NCBI GenBank assembly: GCA_944324085.1
Contig: CALUUX010000072.1
Coordinates: 1-32,783, forward strand
From: an uncultured Mailhella sp.
GTDB lineage: Bacteria > Desulfobacterota > Desulfovibrionia > Desulfovibrionales > Desulfovibrionaceae
Length of the DNA: 32,783 nt
Direction of reading: 5' to 3'
Below are positions 8,167 to 16,707 of this stretch, piece after piece (the stretch's first letter is position 1; each line of letters opens with the position of its first letter). Under the pieces are notes generated by a model. The model worked only from the letters and a program-made list of their open reading frames with translations, was not told the DNA's origin and did no database searches. A program made the position numbers and the translations under genes.

Positions 8167-8901
8167 GTGAGTGCCAGACATGGAACATTTTTTCCCCCTG
8201 AAGAAACGCTGCGTCGCCAGCCCGGGTTCATACCCTTCGCCGTACCCGTCGTGCAGGGAGAAACTGATATAAATTCCCCCGTATGGCGGGAAATTCAGCG
8301 CGAGGGCACCAAGCTCGTCTATCGGGCCGGAACCTTCATAGACATTTCCGGAAAGCATCAGCTCGACATGTACTGCCTGGAAAAAGGCAGCGTGCGCATC
8401 GTCTTCGACACGCTGGAAGGCAGACATCGCGCGCTCATGACCTTTGAACCCGGTGGAATCTTCAACCTTGCCTGCGCCCTGACGCAGAAAGACGCTTCCG
8501 GCCTGTACCAGTGCATCCGGGACAGCGTGATCTGGCGCGTTCCCGGAACGCTTCTTCACGACGAACGCGGCGTCACTGACTGTCCCGCCCTGGCCGCGTA
8601 CGCGCTTCGTCAGATGGGTACTGTGGCGCTCATCCACAGCACGTTTCTTTCCGACATGCTCATGGACGATTTCGTCATCCGCTTCTGCCGCTATCTCGTC
8701 TCCCTGACCATGCGGCACGGCGGCTCCGAATTTCCTCTGGGCATGACCCAGGATCGCTGCGCCGCCATGCTCGGCGTGCATCGCGCCACATTGTGCAGAG
8801 CCATCCAGCATCTGAAACGAAAAGGCATCATCGAGTGTTTCCGGCGCGGCAAGGTGAGAGTTCTCGATCCCGACCGGCTGCGCGAACTTGCGGGCATGTG
8901 A
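8167..8901 (+). CDS. Crp/Fnr-family transcriptional regulator
   Basis: A regulator with an N-terminal cyclic-nucleotide-binding-like beta-barrel (LVYRAGTFID, then LEKGSVRIVF) and a C-terminal winged helix-turn-helix (MTQDRCAAMLGVHRATLCRAIQHL). No N-terminal cysteine cluster of the FNR type is visible, so oxygen sensing by an Fe-S cluster is unlikely. The start is uncertain: no in-frame ATG precedes the conserved domain. GTG 8167 gives 244 residues and GTG 8251 gives 216; both fit the family, and neither has a clear Shine-Dalgarno. The ATG at 8181 is out of frame. Lying between modules B and C on the same strand, it is the natural candidate to control one or both, but no binding site is proven. 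Confidence 0.8.
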   Translation: MSARHGTFFPPEETLRRQPGFIPFAVPVVQGETDINSPVWREIQREGTKLVYRAGTFIDISGKHQLDMYCLEKGSVRIVFDTLEGRHRALMTFEPGGIFNLACALTQKDASGLYQCIRDSVIWRVPGTLLHDERGVTDCPALAAYALRQMGTVALIHSTFLSDMLMDDFVIRFCRYLVSLTMRHGGSEFPLGMTQDRCAAMLGVHRATLCRAIQHLKRKGIIECFRRGKVRVLDPDRLRELAGM

Positions 8902-9481
8902 CCGCGCCTTTGGCAGGACTCTCTTTTTCTGCGCGTCTCTTCTCCCGCGGCGTCGTTCCCCTGTCCTTTTCCATCTCTTGCGTCGCTTCTTCCCTCTCGC
9001 GAACAACGCGTTACGTCGTACTACCGGAATGCCGCATGCGCCGCATCCCACGCCGTCGTCTTTTTCTTGATTTGTGAAATATATATCATTTTATTTTTTC
9101 ACGCAGTTCCTTCCGACCTGCCGAAATCGCCTTCTTAGTCTTCTTTTTCAACGCCTCTCCATCGCGGTTTCCGGAGATTTGCGGGAATGTTCTCCGCGAT
9201 TCTAAAGACGATCTTTTGCTTCCGCAAAACATTTGCCTTTCCTTAACGCTCTTTTCCCCTTTTTCGGTCCTTTGGCGTTTTTTTCTGCCGCAACAACAAA
9301 GGACAGATAAAATTATCATAGTTATCCTACTGGTATTTATATGGAATCAATTTTTCTTCAAAAAAAATGAAAAATTGTCGCGTGCGCGATATTTTCACCA
9401 TCCGCCTTGTGAAATCATGTACGCATCGCTGATCAACGACGCCCACCACGCGAATTTTCACTTTTGCGAAGGAGAAGGAAT
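8902..9481. other. AT-rich intergenic region upstream of module C
   Basis: No gene is supported in these 580 bases. Composition drops sharply to AT-rich from about 9070 to 9400, as it does before module B. An operator-like inverted repeat lies at 9368-9397: TGAAA and TTTCA outer arms around a TCGCG-TG-CGCGA core. It sits 84 nt before the module C ferredoxin start and could be a site for the adjacent Crp/Fnr-type regulator or another factor (inference). AAGGAG at 9469-9474 is the ribosome binding site of the next gene. Confidence 0.45.
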
Positions 9482-9736
9482 ATGCCCCCGGTAATCGACA
9501 GAGAAAAATGCCTTGGTTGCGGCGTATGCGCCGACGTGTGCCCTCTGCAGGTGTTCAGTTACCACAGAGACAAGGACAAGGTGCCCGAAGTCAAACGCCC
9601 CTACGAGTGCTGGCACTGCAACGCCTGCGTGCTGGACTGCCGGGCGCACGCCATTGAACTGCGCCTGCCCCTCACCCACATGCTGCTCTATGTGGACGCC
9701 GACACGCTGAAGCCCAAAGATCTGCCCGTGCGCTGA
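9482..9736 (+). CDS. Two-cluster 4Fe-4S ferredoxin subunit, AprB-like (module C)
   Basis: An 84-residue ferredoxin with cysteine motifs at C10, 13, 16, 20 and C43, 46, 49, 53. The first motif ends in the usual Cys-Pro, but the second is followed by Arg instead of Pro. The second-cluster segment ECWHCNAC...AIELRLPL matches the end of the oxidoreductase at 1842-3533 (ECWHCANC...AIGFRFPL) at about half of its positions, pointing to a common origin. ATG 9482 follows AAGGAG by 7 nt. The flavoprotein gene begins 78 nt downstream. It probably serves as the electron-transfer subunit of that enzyme. Confidence 0.87.
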   Translation: MPPVIDREKCLGCGVCADVCPLQVFSYHRDKDKVPEVKRPYECWHCNACVLDCRAHAIELRLPLTHMLLYVDADTLKPKDLPVR

Positions 9737-9814
9737 TCGACGCTTCCGTCCCGTCGTATCCGTCCCATGCAGGGACAAACCATTCTCCCCTCAACTTTTC
9801 TCTGGAGGCACTCC

Positions 9815-11485
9815 ATGATTCCTCTTAAAGAACAGCATGACGCCGATGTCGCCATCATCGGCGGCGGCATCGCCGGACTCATGGCCGCCATCGCGGCGGC
9901 GGACAAGGGCGCAAAGGTCGTTCTTCTGGACAAGGCCAACACCAAGCGCAGCGGCGCGGGCGCCACGGGCAACGATCACTTCCTGTGCTGGATCCCTGAA
10001 AAACACGGTGACATCAGCGTGGTGTACAACGAGTTCATGGACAGCCAGAACGCCACCAGCAACGATACCCCCCTGGTCATGCGTTTTCTGGAAACCAGCC
10101 CGAAAATCGTGAACATGTGGAACGATTGGGGCATCAACATGAAGCCCACCGGCGACTATCACTTCGAGGGTCACGCCTATCCCGGCCGTCCGCGCATCTT
10201 CCTCAAGTACGACGGCCACAATCAGAAAAAGGTGCTCACCGAACAGGCCAAGAAGCGCGGCGTGAAAATTCTGAATCACGCGCCCGTCCTGGAAATGTTC
10301 CGCGATAACGACGGCGTCACCGGGGTGCTGGCCCTTGACGTGTCCGGCGACGAGCCTTCCTTCATTATGGTCAGATCCAAGGCCGTGGTGGCCGCCACGG
10401 GTTACGTGAGCCGTCTGTTCACCACCGATCCCACGCCCAGTCAGATGTTCAACACCAACATGTGTCCTTCCGGCACCGGCGACTCCATCGCTCAGGCCTG
10501 GCGCATCGGCACCTATCTCGTGAACATGGAAAAAACCTATCGTCACGCCGGCCCGCGCTTCCTCGCCCGCTGCGGCAAGGCCACCTGGATAGGCGTCTAC
10601 CGCTATCCCGACGGACGCCCCGTAGGCCCCTTCATTACCAAGCCCAATGTGGAAACGGGCGACATGACCAGCGACGTATGGTCTTCCGCCTTCACCGATC
10701 TCAAGCTCAGCGGTCGCGGCCCCGCCTATATGGACTGCTCCGGCGCGAGCAAAGAAGATCTTGAACACATGCGCTGGGCTATGAAGTGCGAAGGACTCAC
10801 CGCGCTTCTGGACTACATGGACAAGGAAGGCATCGACCCCGGCAAGCACGCCGTGGAGTTCGGCCAGTATGAAGCCAACCTCGTCACCAACGGCATTGAA
10901 ATAGACATCAACGGAGAAAGCAACGTGCGCGGCCTTTTCGCCGCCGGCGACATGATGGGCAACATCAGCGGCGACATCGGCGCCGCGGCCGTGTACGGCT
11001 GGATAGCCGGGCATCACGCCGCGGACTATCAGACCCGCGCCCTTCCTGAAGCCATGCCGGAAAACGCCGAAGAACGCATGGCCTTCTACAGCGCCATGTA
11101 CGAACGCAAGGTCGGCGCCTCGTGGCAGGAAGCCAACTTCGCGCTTCAGCAGATCATGACCGAATACGCCGACTGCGGGCCGCACCGCGTGCGTTCCGAC
11201 ACCATGCTCACCGCGGGCATCAAGTACCTCGGCGATCTGCGTCGGAAGATTGAAACGCAGATGTACGCCACGGACGCCCATGAACTCATGCGCGCCGCCG
11301 AAGTCGTGAATCTCCTCGATCTCGGCCAGGCCCTCATGATCTCTGCCAGAGAACGCAAGGAAAGCCGCGGCCGTCACATCCGTTCCGACTACACCTTCAC
11401 CAACCCGCTCCTGCGCGACAAGTTCCTGCGCGTATGGAAGGACGGCGACGAAGTGAAAACGGAATGGCGTGACCGTCTCATCTGA
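9815..11485 (+). CDS. FAD-dependent oxidoreductase, AprA/FrdA superfamily (module C flavoprotein)
   Basis: A 556-residue soluble flavoprotein. The FAD-binding GGGIAG is at residues 16-21, followed by VVLLDKA, a GATGNDHFL motif that parallels GGGNDHY in module A, and a mid-protein AATGYVSR. The C-terminal half has VRGLFAAGDMMGNISGDIG, and the end has ARERKESRGRHIRSDY, as in succinate dehydrogenase/fumarate reductase-type proteins. The HGxNRLGG catalytic signature of fumarate reductase and the KFSSGS-type segment of APS reductase are not seen. ATG 9815 has TGGAGG at 9803-9808; the longer frame from 9767 has no ribosome binding site. The stop is followed by a palindromic hairpin and then a separate transporter gene. 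The substrate is unknown. Confidence 0.85.
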   Translation: MIPLKEQHDADVAIIGGGIAGLMAAIAAADKGAKVVLLDKANTKRSGAGATGNDHFLCWIPEKHGDISVVYNEFMDSQNATSNDTPLVMRFLETSPKIVNMWNDWGINMKPTGDYHFEGHAYPGRPRIFLKYDGHNQKKVLTEQAKKRGVKILNHAPVLEMFRDNDGVTGVLALDVSGDEPSFIMVRSKAVVAATGYVSRLFTTDPTPSQMFNTNMCPSGTGDSIAQAWRIGTYLVNMEKTYRHAGPRFLARCGKATWIGVYRYPDGRPVGPFITKPNVETGDMTSDVWSSAFTDLKLSGRGPAYMDCSGASKEDLEHMRWAMKCEGLTALLDYMDKEGIDPGKHAVEFGQYEANLVTNGIEIDINGESNVRGLFAAGDMMGNISGDIGAAAVYGWIAGHHAADYQTRALPEAMPENAEERMAFYSAMYERKVGASWQEANFALQQIMTEYADCGPHRVRSDTMLTAGIKYLGDLRRKIETQMYATDAHELMRAAEVVNLLDLGQALMISARERKESRGRHIRSDYTFTNPLLRDKFLRVWKDGDEVKTEWRDRLI

Positions 11486-11493
11486 CCCTGTTT

Positions 11494-11530
11494 CCCCGGT
11501 TTCCGATCGGAAACCGGGGCCTTGCGTCGT
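11494..11530 (+). terminator. Palindromic hairpin after module C flavoprotein
   Basis: A 12-bp perfect inverted repeat (CCCCGGTTTCCG at 11494-11505, complement at 11508-11519) within 10 nt of the stop codon. The following T-run is weak (CCTTGCGTCGTTTA), so it may only partly terminate and reduce expression of the downstream carrier gene, or stabilise the upstream mRNA 3' end. Confidence 0.55.
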
Positions 11531-11592
11531 TTAATTTCCGCGCTTGCCGCTCCCCGTTCTCATACGACGCGCATCTTTCTCTCCTCTCGCCC

Positions 11593-11638
11593 CGTTCCCG
11601 TCGATTCCGCCCCCTCCAGGCGGCGTTCGACGGGAACG
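11593..11638 (+). promoter_or_regulatory. Two-part hairpin in the leader of the module C carrier
   Basis: A perfect 12-bp outer stem CGTTCCCGTCGA / TCGACGGGAACG (11593-11604 and 11627-11638) encloses a 5-bp inner stem CCGCC / GGCGG (11607-11611 and 11619-11623) with a 7-nt loop. It ends 77 nt before the carrier start codon and has no T-run. It could be an mRNA stability or processing element, or part of a control region; it matches no class I know. Confidence 0.45.
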
Positions 11639-11715
11639 ACTCGCAGCTTCGCGCGCTTTTTCCGCGAATTTCATCCGGCACGCGGCCGGAACATCCGTCA
11701 CCTTCTGGAGGAACC

Positions 11716-13098
11716 ATGAAAGTTCTGCCCATGCTCCGCTGGCCTCTGACCATCATTCTGCCCTTCATCGTCTATTTCGCCGCCCCCACCGACATCTCGC
11801 CGAAGGCTCCGCTCTTCATGGCCATGACCAGCATGGCCGTGTTGGCCTGGGCCTTCAACGTGTTCCCCGCCATCGGCGTGGCCGCGCTGCTCACGTTTGG
11901 CTACGTGCTCGGCAATGTTGCCCCCATGGAAGTCATTTTCGGCCCATGGGCCACCGTACTGCCGTGGATATCCTTTGCCGCGGTGGTCATCGGAGAAGCC
12001 ATGGACAAAACGGGTCTCGCCAAACGTTTGGCGTTGAGCTGCCTCTCCCTTGCGGGCGGCAGCTTCATGGGGCTTATGTGGGGCTTCTTTGTCGGCGGTC
12101 TCGTGCTGGCCCTCGTGCTGCCTTCCATTCTCGCCCGCATGGTGGTGCTTTGCGCCATCGCCTCCGGCATTGTTGACACTCTCAAGCTCGATCACAAGTC
12201 GCGCATGTCCTCCGCCGTCATTCTCATGGCCTTCATGGCCGCGGCGGCTCCCCAGTTCCTGTTTCTGCATACGTCCGAAAACTTCATCTGGGCCTTCACC
12301 ATGCTGTTCAAAGACGGCACTACCGTCAACTTCTGGCAGTACGCCTGGCAGGGCTCCCTCTTCTCTCTCATCTACACTGTGGCGTCCATGGGCGTCGTCT
12401 GGCTGGTGAAGGGCAAGGAAAATCTCACTTCCATGGAAAACGCCCGCGCCTTCATCGCCAGCTGCAGCAAAGAACTCGGCCCCATCAGCCACAAGGAAAA
12501 GATTCTTCTGGTGCTGGTGCTCGGCATGGTGCTGGCCTTCATGATCCAGCCCTGGACCGGCGTCGATCCCGTGTTTGTCTTTGCGGTGCTGGCCATGCTC
12601 TGCTACATGCCCGGCATCAACATTCTGCCCAATGAAAGCATCGGCAAGCTGGAAATCATGTTTCTCATCTTCATCACCGGCTGCATGTCCATCGGTTTTG
12701 TGGGCGGAGCCGTGGGGTTCAACGCCTGGGCCGTGCAGCAGATTCTTCCGGTGCTGCAGGGCTGGGGCGAAACCATGTCGGTGCTTATCGCCTACATCTC
12801 AGGCGTGGCCGTCAACTTCCTGCTGACTCCCCTGGCCGCCACCGCGGCCTTCACGCCCGCCATCGGCGATCTGGGTCAGGCGTTGAACATGAATCCGCTT
12901 CCTCTGTTCTACGCGTTCCAGTACGGCTTGGATCAGTATATCCTGCCCTATGAGGCCGTGTATTTTCTTTATATCTTCATCACCGGCCGCGTAACGCTCA
13001 GCCACGTCATCCCCGCGCTGGCCGCCCGCGCTCTCATCTGCGGCGTGCTTCTGGCGATTGTCGCCATTCCCTGGTGGAACTTCGTCGGCATCATGTAA
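11716..13098 (+). CDS. SLC13/DASS-family sodium:anion symporter (module C)
   Basis: A 460-residue integral membrane protein with about 11-13 hydrophobic segments. The C-terminal half has YGLDQYILPYEAVYFLYIF, a pattern typical of divalent anion:Na+ symporters, where LPYE-like residues lie before the last helices. The canonical SNT motifs are not obvious, so specificity may differ from the sulfate and dicarboxylate carriers. CTGGAGGAACC gives a strong ribosome binding site just before the ATG. It follows the module C flavoprotein at 230 nt, after two hairpins, so it may be transcribed partly separately. The context suggests import of the substrate of the adjacent flavoenzyme. A good terminator follows. 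Confidence 0.8.
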   Translation: MKVLPMLRWPLTIILPFIVYFAAPTDISPKAPLFMAMTSMAVLAWAFNVFPAIGVAALLTFGYVLGNVAPMEVIFGPWATVLPWISFAAVVIGEAMDKTGLAKRLALSCLSLAGGSFMGLMWGFFVGGLVLALVLPSILARMVVLCAIASGIVDTLKLDHKSRMSSAVILMAFMAAAAPQFLFLHTSENFIWAFTMLFKDGTTVNFWQYAWQGSLFSLIYTVASMGVVWLVKGKENLTSMENARAFIASCSKELGPISHKEKILLVLVLGMVLAFMIQPWTGVDPVFVFAVLAMLCYMPGINILPNESIGKLEIMFLIFITGCMSIGFVGGAVGFNAWAVQQILPVLQGWGETMSVLIAYISGVAVNFLLTPLAATAAFTPAIGDLGQALNMNPLPLFYAFQYGLDQYILPYEAVYFLYIFITGRVTLSHVIPALAARALICGVLLAIVAIPWWNFVGIM

Positions 13099-13119
13099 TC
13101 GCGTGCGACGCGCTTTCCG

Positions 13120-13149
13120 AGGCCCGGCGGATTTCCGTCGGGCCTTTTT
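13120..13149 (+). terminator. Rho-independent terminator after module C
   Basis: An 11-bp stem with one G-T wobble (AGGCCCGGCGG at 13120-13130, CCGTCGGGCCT at 13135-13145), a 4-nt loop ATTT, then a T-run. Confidence 0.9.
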
Positions 13150-13260
13150 CGCGTCTCCGACCGACATTGACGCTGCGCCGCCGTCGGGCTAGACTGTTCG
13201 TTCCTTTCAAACGCCGGGGCCTAACGCCCTTACCGCATATTGCGCACCGAGGAATCAACC

Positions 13261-14541
13261 ATGCTTGATCTCAAACTTCTCCAGAAACATCCCGAAGTGG
13301 TGGCCAAGGCTCTTGCCGACCGCCATTCCGCCATCTCCATCGACGAATTTCTCGAACTGGACGCCCGCCGCCGCGCCGCGCTCACCGAAGTGGAAACGCT
13401 CAAGAGCAAACGGAACTCCGAATCGGCCGAAGTCGCCCGCATGAAGCGCGCCGGCGAAGACGCTTCCGCGCTGCTGGCCGAACTCGGCAAGCTGTCCGAC
13501 CGCATCAAGGAGCTGGACGCGGAGACCTCCGAAATCAAGGAAAAGGTCTATCAGTGGATGCTGCGCGTGCCCAACATTCCCGACGCCTCCGTGCCCGTGG
13601 GACTGGACGAACGCGACAACCCCGAACTGCATCGCTGGGGAACGCCCCGCGAATTTGATTTTCCGGTCAAGCAGCACTTTGAAGTGGGCGCGGCGAAAAC
13701 CGGCCTCGATTTCGAACGCGGCGCCAAACTCGCCGGTTCCCGTTTCTGCGTGTCCCACGGCGTTTTCGCCAGAATGGAACGCGCCCTCATGAATTTCTAC
13801 CTCGACACGCAGACCACCGAATTCGGCGCCACGGAAATCCTGCCGCCCTTCATGGTCAACGCCGCCACCATGCAGGGCACGGGCCAGCTGCCCAAGTTCG
13901 AAGAAGATCTGTTCAAGATGCCCGCGTGGGACTATTACCTCATCCCCACCGCCGAAGTGCCCGTCACCAACCTGCACGCCGGCGAAATTCTTGAAGAAGA
14001 TCAGCTTCCGCTGCGCTATACCGCAGGCACTCCCTGCTTCCGCTCCGAAGCCGGTTCCGCGGGCAAGGACGTGCGCGGCCTTATCCGTCAGCATCAGTTC
14101 ATCAAAGTGGAAATGGTGCGCTTCGCCCATCCCGACAAGTCCTGGGACGAACTGGAAAACATGCGCCGCTGTGCGGAAATTCTGCTGGAAAAGCTCGAAC
14201 TTCCTTACCGCACTATCACGCTCTGCACCGGCGACATGGGCTTTGGTTCCGCCAAAACCTACGACGTGGAAGTCTGGCTGCCCGGTCAGAACACCTACCG
14301 CGAAATTTCTTCCTGCTCCAACTGCGTGGACTTCCAGGCCCGCCGCGCCAACATCCGCTTCCGTCCCAAGAACGGGGGCAAGCCTAAATTCGTGCACACG
14401 CTCAACGGTTCCGGCCTGCCCACCGGACGTTCTCTGGTCGCCATCATAGAAAACTATCAGCAGAAAGACGGCTCCATCGTCATTCCTCAGGTTCTGCGCC
14501 CCTACATGGGCGGTCTTGAGGTCATCACTCCTGACATGTAG
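13261..14541 (+). CDS. serS: Serine--tRNA ligase
   Basis: A 426-residue class II aminoacyl-tRNA synthetase that charges tRNA-Ser (and tRNA-Sec) in the cytoplasm. The N-terminal long coiled-coil arm covers roughly residues 30-105 (charged, [13 protein letters not shown]). The class II catalytic core follows, with TAEVP, motif 2 ([20 protein letters not shown]) and motif 3 ([18 protein letters not shown]). Its length is normal for bacterial SerRS. The ATG at 13261 is preceded by GAGGAA; the longer frame starting at 13240 would include noncoding sequence. It stands alone between two terminators, so it is an independent housekeeping unit with no link to the neighbouring redox modules. Confidence 0.98.
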   Translation: MLDLKLLQKHPEVVAKALADRHSAISIDEFLELDARRRAALTEVETLKSKRNSESAEVARMKRAGEDASALLAELGKLSDRIKELDAETSEIKEKVYQWMLRVPNIPDASVPVGLDERDNPELHRWGTPREFDFPVKQHFEVGAAKTGLDFERGAKLAGSRFCVSHGVFARMERALMNFYLDTQTTEFGATEILPPFMVNAATMQGTGQLPKFEEDLFKMPAWDYYLIPTAEVPVTNLHAGEILEEDQLPLRYTAGTPCFRSEAGSAGKDVRGLIRQHQFIKVEMVRFAHPDKSWDELENMRRCAEILLEKLELPYRTITLCTGDMGFGSAKTYDVEVWLPGQNTYREISSCSNCVDFQARRANIRFRPKNGGKPKFVHTLNGSGLPTGRSLVAIIENYQQKDGSIVIPQVLRPYMGGLEVITPDM

Positions 14542-14566
14542 TCGAAACGCTTTTCACGGCTCACGA

Positions 14567-14599
14567 GCGGGAGACGGCGCGCCGTCTCCCGCTTTTTTT
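14567..14599 (+). terminator. Rho-independent terminator after serS
   Basis: A GC-rich inverted repeat GCGGGAGACGGC / GCCGTCTCCCGC (14567-14578 and 14581-14592) followed by seven T. The innermost pairs must open to leave a loop. Confidence 0.95.
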
Positions 14600-14830
14600 A
14601 TCCGTCGCCACCCCATATTTCGGCACGCGCCCCGCTTGTTCCGCTCGTTCAAGGCGAACTTCGCATCCAACATGCGCATTTCATCAAAATTTTCTTTGAG
14701 TTGTTGCTTTTGTTAGAACAAGCATGTGAAATTTTGAGCTTTACCTTATAGGACTTTTCGTCGTTTCCTGAATATCGAAACCGCGATCTTGCGCGCGGCA
14801 TTTTTATTCTTGTTTTTCAGGAGCATTGCC

Positions 14831-16366
14831 ATGAACAGACGCCAGTTTTTGTATGGAAGCGCGGCCATGGCTCTCATGAGCGCCATGCCGTTTCACGCTC
14901 ACGCTTCGGAAGGCCCTATCGTCAAAACCCCCAAGGGCAGCGTGCGCGGCCTTACTCTGGACGGCGTGCACGTGTTCCGAGGCGTGCCCTGCGGCATGCC
15001 GCCGTATCAGGGCAAACATTGCCTCGCCCTTCCCGAACCCGTTGCGCCCTGGAACGGCGTGATCGACGCCGTAACCTTCGGCGACATTCCGCTTCAACCC
15101 GACGGCAAGGGCAAACCGCTCGGCGGAGGCGACTGTCTGCGACTGAATATATGGACTCCCGCTCCCGGAAAAACAACATGTCCCGTCATGGTGTACATTC
15201 CCGGTGGCGGCAGCACCCGCTGCGACAACAACGACGTGCGCTATGACGGCTCGGCCTTCGCCAGGGACGGCGTGGTTCTCGTCACCATCAACTACCGGGT
15301 GAACGTGCACGGCTTCCTCAAGATCAACGGCGCGCCTTCCAATATCGCGCTCAGAGACATGTTGTTCGCGCTGCGCTGGGTTCAGGACAACATTGCGGCT
15401 TTCGGCGGCGATCCCGATAACGTCACGGTGTTCGGTCAGTCCGCCGGCGCGACCCACATCACCTCGCTCATCTCTTCCGACGCCTCCAAAGGACTTTTCC
15501 GCCGCGCCGTTCTGCAAAGCCCCTCGGCTCTTTCCCAGTACAACGCCGAACTGGCGTCCAAAGTGTCGGCCAGTCTGCTTGACTTCTACGGCGTGAAAAA
15601 CAGCCGAGAAGCCGTCGCCGCGCTGTCTCCGGAAAAACTGCTCACCTTCACGTCCTTCATCGCCGAGAAAAATAAGGATCCCAAATGGTGTCGCATGGTT
15701 GGAGGAAATATTTCCATTTTCAAGCCCTATGTTGACGGCGACATACTCCTGAAACGCCCCGTGGACGCCATTGCCGAAGGCGCGGCGCGCGGTCTGGAAA
15801 TCATGGTGGGATCCGCCGAACAGGAATGGCGTCTGTACACCGTGCCGAGCGGGGCCATCGACCGTATCGGCGAAAAAGAACTCAAGGGCTTCGTTGACGC
15901 CACGGGATTCCCCGCCGACATCGTGGACCGCTACCGCAAAGCCGGCCGCGGCGACACGCCCGGCGACCTGTTCTCCGCTCTTCAGTCCGACTTCATCTTC
16001 AGAATGCCCGCCAACAAGGTTCTGGAAAGCCAGGCCAAGGCCGGCGGCAAGGTCTGGGCCTACTCCTTCGCCTGGAAAAGCGACGCGGTCAACGGAAAAA
16101 TGGGCGCGGCCCACAGTCTGGACGTACCCTTCGTGTTCAAGACGCATCGCAAGGATTCCCCAAGAGTGAAAAACACGCTGGGCTCCAACCCTCCGGACTC
16201 CCTGGCCGAAACCATGCACAGCGCGTGGGTGCGCTTTGCCTCTACCGGCAATCCCGGCTGGACGCCTTTTGACACCGGCCGCCGCATGACCATGCGCTTT
16301 GACACGGAAAGCAAGGAAGTCTCCAATCCGTGGAAGACGGAACGCGAAAACATGCCCATGAAATAA
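14831..16366 (+). CDS. Type-B carboxylesterase, Tat-exported
   Basis: A 511-residue alpha/beta-hydrolase of the carboxylesterase type B family. The N-terminus has a twin-arginine signal (NRRQFLYG, then a hydrophobic stretch, likely cut after AHA near residue 25), so the enzyme should fold in the cytoplasm and act in the periplasm. Family features: IPGGG oxyanion-hole segment, GQSAGA with the nucleophile S204, and GAAHSLDVPFVF with the probable catalytic H428. The acid residue is probably in VGSAEQEW but is not certain. AGGAG precedes ATG 14831; the longer frame from 14789 is rejected. It is a single-gene unit with its own terminator. The natural ester is unknown, possibly a diet- or host-derived ester. 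The 289 bases upstream hold only the serS terminator and an AT-rich probable promoter region. Confidence 0.9.
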   Translation: MNRRQFLYGSAAMALMSAMPFHAHASEGPIVKTPKGSVRGLTLDGVHVFRGVPCGMPPYQGKHCLALPEPVAPWNGVIDAVTFGDIPLQPDGKGKPLGGGDCLRLNIWTPAPGKTTCPVMVYIPGGGSTRCDNNDVRYDGSAFARDGVVLVTINYRVNVHGFLKINGAPSNIALRDMLFALRWVQDNIAAFGGDPDNVTVFGQSAGATHITSLISSDASKGLFRRAVLQSPSALSQYNAELASKVSASLLDFYGVKNSREAVAALSPEKLLTFTSFIAEKNKDPKWCRMVGGNISIFKPYVDGDILLKRPVDAIAEGAARGLEIMVGSAEQEWRLYTVPSGAIDRIGEKELKGFVDATGFPADIVDRYRKAGRGDTPGDLFSALQSDFIFRMPANKVLESQAKAGGKVWAYSFAWKSDAVNGKMGAAHSLDVPFVFKTHRKDSPRVKNTLGSNPPDSLAETMHSAWVRFASTGNPGWTPFDTGRRMTMRFDTESKEVSNPWKTERENMPMK

Positions 16367-16446
16367 CCAAGCGCGGACGGGAATCCCCGAACGTCACATA
16401 GAAAAACGCGCGGGCAGTCCGACCGCGCGCCGCCAAGAAAACGCCA

Positions 16447-16490
16447 AGGCGGACGGAGCCGTTGTGAAACGTTCCGTCCGCCTCTTTTCC
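16447..16490 (+). terminator. Rho-independent terminator after the carboxylesterase
   Basis: A perfect 11-bp stem AGGCGGACGGA / TCCGTCCGCCT (16447-16457 and 16473-16483) with a 15-nt loop, followed by CTTTTCC. Confidence 0.8.
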
Positions 16491-16588
16491 TCATGCTAAA
16501 ATCTTTCTCAAAGCCGGAAAGCATTGCAGCACGTCAGCGCGCCGAAACATATACGCCCTTCCGACGCACGCTGACGAAAAAATTTAAT

Positions 16589-16622
16589 AGAAAAAAGGGC
16601 TTGCGATACGTCGCAAACCCTT
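16589..16622 (-). terminator. Rho-independent terminator of the tRNA-Ala transcript
   Basis: On the minus strand AAGGG-T-TTGCGA, loop CGTA, TCGCAA-G-CCCTT, then six T. It lies 10 nt after the tRNA 3' end. The stem has one internal mismatch. Confidence 0.9.
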
Positions 16623-16631
16623 CTCAAATTC

Positions 16632-16707
<76 letters not shown>

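Noticed and set aside
7612..8901. 429-residue version of the Crp/Fnr-type regulator
   Set aside because: Its first half overlaps the carrier gene in another frame and then runs through a terminator; only the part from about 8167 onward has regulator domains.
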